64,000 nt of DNA from Frateuria defendens (GTDB lineage Bacteria > Pseudomonadota > Gammaproteobacteria > Xanthomonadales > Rhodanobacteraceae). Position numbers and translations under genes: made by a program. Position 1 is the first letter of the stretch, and each line of letters starts with the position of its first letter. The notes beneath the pieces are model-generated. The model made no database searches and was not told where the DNA came from. It saw nothing but the letters and a program-made list of their open reading frames with translations. Location: assembly GCF_001182895.1 (NCBI RefSeq), contig NZ_LFQR01000045.1, forward strand, positions 48,925 to 112,924. Reading direction: 5' to 3'. Below are positions 58,498 to 64,000 of the stretch, piece after piece.

Positions 58498-58544
58498 GGA
58501 ATAAAGGAATCGGCAAAGCACACACCGCCCTATTCCCTATTCCC
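58483..58544. repeat. GGGAATAGGGAATA inverted repeat
   Basis: Arms of 14 bp (58483-58496 and 58531-58544) are perfect reverse complements. The first arm codes for the end of the MarR protein. A related, less perfect repeat is at 63325-63413. It separates convergent genes. Confidence 0.75.
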
Positions 58545-58557
58545 GACTCCCGGGGGT

Positions 58558-60066
58558 TCAACGAACCCCATGCATCAACCGGTTCACCAGCGGCGCGATC
58601 AGCAGCAGCAGCACGCCGGCGCCGGCCAGCAGCCAGAAGCCGAAGCTGAAGCCCGACAGCGCCGAGACCGCCGTCATGCCGTGCTCGCCGCTGATGCGGC
58701 TGGCCAGTAGGCCCGACAGGTTGCCGCCCTCGGCCAGCGAGAGGAACCAGCCGCCCATCGCCACGCCGACCAGGCGCGGCGGCGCCAGCTTGGTCACCAT
58801 CGACAGGCCGATCGGCGACAGGCACAGCTCACCCACGGTCTGCATGACGTAGCACACGGTCAGCGGCCAGAACGGGATCAGCCCGCGCGCGTCGAGCAGC
58901 CGCGACAGGCCGTACATCAGCACCAGGAAACCGAGCCCGTTGAAGACCAGGCCGAGCCCGAACTTGCGCGGGATCGAGGGCTCCGCCCGGCGCCGGTCCA
59001 GCCACGCCCACACCAGGGTCAGCAGCGGCGCCAGCAGCAGGATCGACAGCGGGCTCACCGACTGGAACCAGCCCACCGGGAACGTCCAGCCGCCGAACAT
59101 CTTCCTGTCCACCAGGTTCGCGGCCAGGAAATTGAACGAGGTGCCGAGCTGGAAGTAGAACATCCAGAACAGGATGTTGAAGGCGAAGATGATCAGCATC
59201 GCCACCACGCGGTGGAACGGCACCTGCCCGACGCGCAGCGCCTCCACCAGCAGCATCGCCGCCACGCCCACGAACAGCAGCCCCAGCAGCCACTGCAGGC
59301 CGGTCGCACCGATCCGCGACAGCAGCAGATAGATCAGCGGCACCCCCGCCGCCATGCCCAGCAGCACCCAGGCCACGCGCCCGCGGCCTTCCGCGCCCGG
59401 CGCCGGGCGGCCCACGCCGCGCAACCCGCGCCGGCCGAACCAGAACCACAGCAGGCTGAGCACCATGCCCACCCCCGCGGCGAAGAACACCACGCGGTAG
59501 TTCTGCTCCAGCGGCGTGCGGGTGAAGGTGGCGGCCATCCAGCCGGTGACCAGCGGCGCCAGGAAGCTGCCGGCGTTGATGCCCATGTAGAACAGGGTGA
59601 AGCCGCGGTCGCGGCGCGGGTCGTCGCGACCGTAGAGCTGGCCCACCATGGAGGAGATGTTGGGCTTGAACAGCCCGTCGCCCACGATCACCAGCGCCAG
59701 GCCGAACAGGAAGGTGGTGCGCTCGGGCACCGCGATCACGAACAGGCCCGCGGCCATCACCGCCGCGCCGAGCAGGATCGAGCGCTGGTAGCCGATCAGC
59801 TTGTCCGCCACGTAGCCGCCGAAGATGCCGGTGGCGTAGATCAGCGCGGTGTAGGCGCCGTAGATGCCGCTGGCCCAACCCTGCCCCGCCGGATCGCCGT
59901 GGTAGAACTGCGCCACCACGTAGAGCGCCAGTGCCCAGCTCACGCTGTAGAAGGCGAAGCGCTCCCAGAACTCGGTCATGAACAACATCCACAGCGGGCG
60001 CGGATGGCCGAGGGTCTGCGGGTAGTCGGGCACGGCGGCCGGCGTCGGGTCGGAGGTTCGGGTCAT
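58558..60066 (-). CDS. POT/PTR-family peptide MFS transporter
   Basis: The 502-residue protein has 12 or more membrane helices. The POT signature appears as ERFAFYSVSWALALYVV (the ExxER-like first helix FWERF), FYMGINAGSFLAPLVTGW (the PTR2 motif) and FWMFYFQLGTSFNFLA. These are proton-coupled di/tripeptide importers in the inner membrane. ATG 60066 is chosen from the MTRTSDPTPA N-terminus; the frame continuing upstream is a shadow of kynA. Together with neighbouring tyrosine and tryptophan catabolism, peptide uptake for amino-acid use is plausible. Confidence 0.92.
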   Translation of the reverse strand: MTRTSDPTPAAVPDYPQTLGHPRPLWMLFMTEFWERFAFYSVSWALALYVVAQFYHGDPAGQGWASGIYGAYTALIYATGIFGGYVADKLIGYQRSILLGAAVMAAGLFVIAVPERTTFLFGLALVIVGDGLFKPNISSMVGQLYGRDDPRRDRGFTLFYMGINAGSFLAPLVTGWMAATFTRTPLEQNYRVVFFAAGVGMVLSLLWFWFGRRGLRGVGRPAPGAEGRGRVAWVLLGMAAGVPLIYLLLSRIGATGLQWLLGLLFVGVAAMLLVEALRVGQVPFHRVVAMLIIFAFNILFWMFYFQLGTSFNFLAANLVDRKMFGGWTFPVGWFQSVSPLSILLLAPLLTLVWAWLDRRRAEPSIPRKFGLGLVFNGLGFLVLMYGLSRLLDARGLIPFWPLTVCYVMQTVGELCLSPIGLSMVTKLAPPRLVGVAMGGWFLSLAEGGNLSGLLASRISGEHGMTAVSALSGFSFGFWLLAGAGVLLLLIAPLVNRLMHGVR

Positions 60067-60179
60067 GCAGGGGGTCCCCTTGGGCGTCGGGATCGGCACG
60101 TCGCGCGCGGATCCGAATGGCGTGATGTACCCGCTCGCCCCACGCGCCGTCAAACACGCCGCAGCAGGCCACGGCGCGC

Positions 60180-61028
60180 TCAATGGCCGAGCGTGGTGCG
60201 CACCTCGAACAGTTCGGGGAAGAACTCCAGGTCCAGCGCCTTCTTCAGGAACGACACGCCGGAGGAGCCGCCGGTGCCGGGGCGGAAGCCGATGATCCGC
60301 TGCACCGTGCGCAGGTGGCGGAAGCGCCACAGCTGGAACTGCGTCTCCAGGTCCACCAGGTCCTCGCACAGCGCGTACTCGCGCCAGTAGCGGTCGGTGT
60401 CGCCGTAGATGCGCTCGAACACCGGCAGCAGCGCGGCGTCGGACACGTGCGCGCGCGACCAGTCGCGCTCCAGGTGCGCCGCGGGCACGGCGTGGCCGAA
60501 GCGCGCGAGGTAGCGCAGGAACTCGTCGTACAGGCTCGGCGACTCCAGCACCTCGCGCAGCGAGGCCAGGCCTGCCGCATCGTGCTCGAACACCTTGAGC
60601 ATGGCGGCGTTCTTGTTGCCGAGCAGGAACTCGATGATGCGGTACTGCAGGGACTGGAAGCCGGACGAGGGGCCGAGCACCTGGCGGAACTCCAGGTACT
60701 CCGCCGGCGTGAGCGTCTCCAGCACCGACCACTGGTCGGTGAGCTGGTTCATCACCACCTTGCAGCGCGCCAGCACCTTGCGCGTCTGCCACACCTGGTC
60801 GCGGCGCAGGAAGCCGATCGCCGCGCCCAGCTCGTGGATCATCAGCTTCATCCACAGCTCGGCCACCTGGTGCTGCACGATGAACAGCATCTCGTCGTGG
60901 TTGGGCGGCTGGCTCAGCGGCTGCTGCGCGGTCAGCAGCACGTCGAGCCTGAGGTAGCCGCTGTAGGTCAGGCGCCCCGCGAGGTCCGTCTGGATGCCGG
61001 CTTCGAGGTCGCGCTGGTTGTCGCTCAT
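60180..61028 (-). CDS. kynA: Tryptophan 2,3-dioxygenase
   Basis: KynA opens the indole ring of tryptophan to N-formylkynurenine using heme. The 282-residue protein has [33 protein letters not shown] (substrate-binding part), [23 protein letters not shown] (GTGGSSG substrate carboxylate loop), ending RTTLGH. ATG 61028 is the family start. kynB/kynU are not adjacent. It is 113 bp upstream of the peptide transporter on the same strand. Confidence 0.96.
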   Translation of the reverse strand: MSDNQRDLEAGIQTDLAGRLTYSGYLRLDVLLTAQQPLSQPPNHDEMLFIVQHQVAELWMKLMIHELGAAIGFLRRDQVWQTRKVLARCKVVMNQLTDQWSVLETLTPAEYLEFRQVLGPSSGFQSLQYRIIEFLLGNKNAAMLKVFEHDAAGLASLREVLESPSLYDEFLRYLARFGHAVPAAHLERDWSRAHVSDAALLPVFERIYGDTDRYWREYALCEDLVDLETQFQLWRFRHLRTVQRIIGFRPGTGGSSGVSFLKKALDLEFFPELFEVRTTLGH

Positions 61029-61228
61029 GGTCGTTCGCCAACCTGCAAAATCCATATGTTAGCCCCACTGGCGGCTGGCGCCCTACGCCCGCGCATGCTG
61101 CGCGCCGCCTTGTGGCCTAACATAGGCGCCTGCTACCAAGTGCAGCTTTCTTTTGGAACCGTGCGCGCCAGCCCTTGTCCGACGAGCCTGCGCACCCACT
61201 TTCCCCCTTCCCCATTGCGGAGCGAGTT

Positions 61229-62308
61229 GTGTCCATCGCCGCCAAGTTCGAGATCGAATACCTGCAATACCTCGATGCCGAGGGCCAGCAGGTCCGTGAC
61301 GCCCTGCCCGAGTTCGCCAAGAACCTGGAGCACATGGTCGAGCTGTACAAGCTGATGATCTCCACCCGCGTGTTCGACGCCAAGTCGGTGGCCATGCAGC
61401 GCACCGGCAAGCTCGGCACCTACGCCAGTTGCCTCGGCCACGAGGCCGCCCACGTGGGCATCGGCAGCGCCATGAAGCCGGAGGACGTGCTCGCGCTCAG
61501 CTACCGCGAGTACGGCGCCCAGCTCTACCGCGGCGTGCAGCCGCGCGAGGTGTACATGTACTGGGGCGGCGACGAGCGCGGCAACGACTACCAGAACGAG
61601 CCCGCCCGCCACGACTTCGCCTGGTCGGTGCCGATCGGCACGCAGTGCCTGCACGCGGCCGGTTCCGCGCTGGCGTTCAAGATCCGCAACGAGCCGCGCG
61701 TGGCGGTGTGCTGCATCGGCGACGGCGGCTCCTCCAAGGGCGACTTCTACGGCGCCATCAACATCGCCGGCGCGCAGAACCTGCCGCTGGTGGCGGTGAT
61801 CGTGAACAACCAGTGGGCCATCTCGGTGCCGCGCAAGATCCAGAGCGGCGCGCCCACGCTGGCCCAGAAGGGCCTGGCCGCGGGCCTGTACTGCATCCAG
61901 GTGGACGGCAACGACATCATCGCCGTGCGCAAGGCGATGGAGGACGCGCTCGAGCGTGCCCGCAGCGGCCAGGGCGGCAGCGTGATCGAGGCCGTCACCT
62001 ACCGCCTCTCCGACCACACCACCGCCGACGACGCCCGCCGCTACCGCGACGAGGCCGAGGTGAAGGAAGCCTGGGCCAAGGAGCCGGTGAAGCGCCTGCG
62101 CGCCTGGCTGGTGGCCAAGGGCGTGTGGGACGACGCCAGGGAAGAGGCCTGGAAGGCCGAGTGCGACGAGTGGATGGACAACGAGGTGAACGCCTACCTC
62201 CAGACCCGCTCGCAGCCGGTCACGGCGATGTTCGACTACACCTACGCCGAAGTCCCCGCCGACCTCGCCAAGCAGCGCGACTACGCGCTCTCGCTCGAAT
62301 CCAAGTAA
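61229..62308 (+). CDS. Pyruvate dehydrogenase E1 component, alpha subunit
   Basis: This ThDP-dependent 2-oxo acid dehydrogenase E1 alpha has 359 residues. It has QRTGKLGTYASCLGHEAA, YREYGAQLYRGV, the ThDP motif from CIGDGGSSKGDFYGAIN to NNQWAIS, and the phospho-loop-like YRLSDHTTADDARRYR. It decarboxylates the 2-oxo acid and passes the acyl group to E2. Pyruvate is the likely substrate from similarity to bacterial PdhA with the YWGGDERG segment; branched-chain 2-oxo acids are the alternative. GTG 61229 has GGAG seven bases upstream; TTG 61175 also opens the frame. Confidence 0.9.
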   Translation: MSIAAKFEIEYLQYLDAEGQQVRDALPEFAKNLEHMVELYKLMISTRVFDAKSVAMQRTGKLGTYASCLGHEAAHVGIGSAMKPEDVLALSYREYGAQLYRGVQPREVYMYWGGDERGNDYQNEPARHDFAWSVPIGTQCLHAAGSALAFKIRNEPRVAVCCIGDGGSSKGDFYGAINIAGAQNLPLVAVIVNNQWAISVPRKIQSGAPTLAQKGLAAGLYCIQVDGNDIIAVRKAMEDALERARSGQGGSVIEAVTYRLSDHTTADDARRYRDEAEVKEAWAKEPVKRLRAWLVAKGVWDDAREEAWKAECDEWMDNEVNAYLQTRSQPVTAMFDYTYAEVPADLAKQRDYALSLESK

Positions 62309-62321
62309 GGCTTCCACTCAC

Positions 62322-63302
62322 ATGGCACAAATCACTCTTATCGAGGCCGTGACCCAGGCGCTCGCCTACGAGATGGCGCACGACGACAGCGTCGTGGTGC
62401 TGGGCGAGGACGTGGGCGTCAACGGCGGCGTGTTCCGCGCCACCGTGGGCCTGCAGGAGAAGTTCGGCCCGCTGCGCGTGCTCGACACGCCGCTGGACGA
62501 GACCACCATCGCCGGCGTCACCGTGGGCCTCGCCACGCAGGGCATGAAGCCGGTGGCCGAGGCGCAGTTCGAGGGCTTCATCTACCCGATGATGGAGCAG
62601 ATCGCCTGCCACGCCGCGCGCATGCGCACCCGCACGCGCGGGCGCCTGACGGTGCCGGCGGTGTTCCGCGCGCCGTGGGGCGGCGGCATCCGCGCGCCCG
62701 AGCACCACTCGGAGGCCAACGAGCACCTGTTCACCAACATCCCCGGCCTGCGCGTGGTGCTGCCCTCCTCCCCGGCGCGCGCCTACGGCCTGCTGCTGGC
62801 GGCGATCCGCGACCCGGACCCGGTGGTGTTCTTCGAGCCCAAGCGCATCTACCGCCAGTACAAGGAAGAAGTGCCCGACGACGGCGAGGCGCTGCCGCTG
62901 GACGTGTGCTTCGTGCTGCGCGACGGCACCGACGTCACCCTGGTGACCTGGGGCGCGCAGGTGAAGGAATGCCTGGAGGCCGCCGACGCGCTGGCCGAGG
63001 AGGGCATCAGCGCCGAGGTGATCGACGTGGCCACGCTGACCCCGCTCGACTTCGACACCATCGCCGAATCCGTGACCAAGACCGGCCGCTGCGTGATCGT
63101 GCACGAGGCGCCCAAGACCGCCGGCTTCGGCGCCGAGATCGCCGCGCGCCTGGCCGAGGAATGCCTGTACGAGCTGCTGGCGCCGGTCGAGCGCGTCACC
63201 GGCTACGACGTGCACATCCCGCTGTTCCGGCTGGAGATGAAATACCTGCCGAGCGTGCAGCGCGTGGTCGACGCGGCCAAGCGGACGCTGGCGGTCAGCT
63301 GA
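62322..63302 (+). CDS. Pyruvate dehydrogenase E1 component, beta subunit
   Basis: The 326-residue transketolase-like subunit pairs with the upstream alpha subunit. It has VVVLGEDVGVNGGVFRAT, DTPLDETTIAGVTVGLA, FEGFIYPMMEQIACHAARM, and VTWGAQVKECLEAADAL. Length is that of the family. ATG 62322 lies 13 bases after the alpha stop. The substrate is as for the alpha subunit. Confidence 0.94.
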   Translation: MAQITLIEAVTQALAYEMAHDDSVVVLGEDVGVNGGVFRATVGLQEKFGPLRVLDTPLDETTIAGVTVGLATQGMKPVAEAQFEGFIYPMMEQIACHAARMRTRTRGRLTVPAVFRAPWGGGIRAPEHHSEANEHLFTNIPGLRVVLPSSPARAYGLLLAAIRDPDPVVFFEPKRIYRQYKEEVPDDGEALPLDVCFVLRDGTDVTLVTWGAQVKECLEAADALAEEGISAEVIDVATLTPLDFDTIAESVTKTGRCVIVHEAPKTAGFGAEIAARLAEECLYELLAPVERVTGYDVHIPLFRLEMKYLPSVQRVVDAAKRTLAVS

Positions 63303-63324
63303 GGCGGCCAGCTGAAGCTGGCCG

Positions 63325-63413
63325 AGGGAATCGGGAAGGGTGAATAGGAAAAGCAGCGCACGGTGCACTGGCGACGCTCTATCACTATTCCCGATTCCCC
63401 ATTCCCGATTCTC
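63325..63413. repeat. Imperfect GGGAATCGGGAA-type inverted repeat
   Basis: GGGAATCGGGAA near 63327 is complementary to ATTCCCGATTCCC (63386-63398), and ATTCCCGATTC follows again at 63401. This is the same pentamer family as the repeat at 58483. It lies between the E1 beta and E2 genes. Confidence 0.6.
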
Positions 63414-63452
63414 CGCCCCAAAAATTTCCCACCCTTTCCGGACTCCACCCCC

Positions 63453-64000
63453 ATGGCCAACATCAAAACCTTCCACCTGCCCGACCTCGGCGAAGGCCTG
63501 CCCGACGCCACCATCGTCGAGTGGCACGTCAAGGAAGGCGACGACATCAAGCTCGACGCGCCGCTGGCCTCGATGGAAACCGCCAAGGCCGTGGTCGACG
63601 TGCCCTCGCCCTACACCGGCAAGGTGGTGAAGCTCTACGGCGCCGCCGGCGACGTGATCGACACCGGCGCGCCGCTGGCCGACTTCGCGCCCGACCCCAA
63701 GGCGCGCCAGCGCGCCGAGGCGGAGTCCACCGGTCACCACCACGCGCCGAAGAAGACCGGCGCACCGGTGGCCGCCGACAAGGTGGTCGCCTCCGACGAG
63801 GGCGGCGAGCTCCGCGACGAGCAGGCCGCCGAGCGCGCGGACGAGGGCACCGTGGTCGGCGCCATGGTCAGCGGCAACCACGTGCACACCGAGCAGGTGA
63901 GCACCGCCGGCGGCGTGAAGGCCGTGCCCGCCGTGCGCGCGCTGGCGAAGAAGCTCAAGGTGGACCTCGCCCGCGTGGCGCCGAGCGGCGCCGGCGGCGT
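63453..64000 (+). CDS. Dihydrolipoyllysine acyltransferase (E2), 5' part
   Basis: The gene runs off the window; 182 residues are visible. Residues 1-80 are a lipoyl domain with DLGEGLPDATIVEW and Lys45 in METAKAVVDV as the lipoylation site. A flexible acidic/His linker follows, then the start of the peripheral-subunit-binding domain (AVPAVRALAKKLKVDLA). It takes the acyl group from E1 and passes it to CoA. The catalytic domain lies beyond the window. It sits 150 bases after E1 beta, separated by a repeat, and begins with ATG 63453. Confidence 0.93.
   Translation, partial: MANIKTFHLPDLGEGLPDATIVEWHVKEGDDIKLDAPLASMETAKAVVDVPSPYTGKVVKLYGAAGDVIDTGAPLADFAPDPKARQRAEAESTGHHHAPKKTGAPVAADKVVASDEGGELRDEQAAERADEGTVVGAMVSGNHVHTEQVSTAGGVKAVPAVRALAKKLKVDLARVAPSGAGG

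Noticed and set aside
62220..63887. 555-codon minus-strand frame opposite the dehydrogenase genes
   Set aside because: Antisense shadow; it crosses intergenic repeats and lacks any domain.

Overview
The window is high-GC DNA from a gammaproteobacterium. It most resembles the order Lysobacterales (Xanthomonadales), probably the Rhodanobacteraceae (Rhodanobacter, Dyella, Luteibacter and relatives). Signs of this are an LPS O-antigen locus ending beside a metB-type gene, a rmlBACD plus bifunctional manC/xanB operon, a homogentisate pathway with a divergent MarR regulator, and high third-position GC that produces very long antisense shadow frames. The assignment is inference; no rRNA or other marker gene is present.

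Positions 1-20100 hold surface polysaccharide genes. The left edge has the end of an FAD-dependent oxidoreductase, a GtrA-family membrane protein, an AT-rich orphan membrane protein and an IS5-type transposase remnant. A minus-strand unit then runs (in transcription order) metB, wzm, wzt, a two-domain methyltransferase with a long C-terminal coiled coil, a GDP-sugar epimerase/reductase, a two-domain glycosyltransferase, a 68-residue orphan, a second glycosyltransferase and gmd. Divergently, rmlB-rmlA-rmlC-rmlD-manC make dTDP-L-rhamnose and GDP-mannose and end at a strong terminator. GDP-mannose would feed Gmd. Wzm/Wzt with a sugar-binding Wzt C-terminus would export the finished chain, and the methyltransferase/coiled-coil protein is the obvious candidate for capping the chain and setting its length.

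Positions 20200-29800 are accessory: an Aer-like chemoreceptor, a betaine-type binding protein coupled to a Yellow/MRJP-like secreted protein, an MDR oxidoreductase with a divergent LysR regulator, a DJ-1/PfpI protein, a twice-frameshifted SDR gene, a truncated ABM-domain remnant, and an isolated protein with a His-Gly/Cys pattern like caspase-fold (CHAT) proteases.

Positions 29800-51650 are largely housekeeping: glmS, cystathionine beta-synthase, YdcH, a DUF4398-like pair, pilU, maiA, and a spread of central carbon genes (pgk, tkt, class I fba, pyk, gapA), with two paralogous outer-membrane barrels, a mannitol-dehydrogenase family gene and an S1/P1 nuclease.

Positions 51700-64000 carry tpx, hemN with a perfect FNR/ANR-type palindrome, the tyrosine/homogentisate pathway (hppD, hmgA, a lipoprotein, a fumarylacetoacetate hydrolase family gene; maiA lies at 36.6-37.2 kb), a MarR regulator, a POT-type peptide transporter, kynA, and the start of a pyruvate dehydrogenase operon (E1 alpha, E1 beta, partial E2). 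At least three families of palindromic intergenic repeats occur, mostly between convergent genes. I saw no tRNA, rRNA, CRISPR array, riboswitch or intact insertion sequence.
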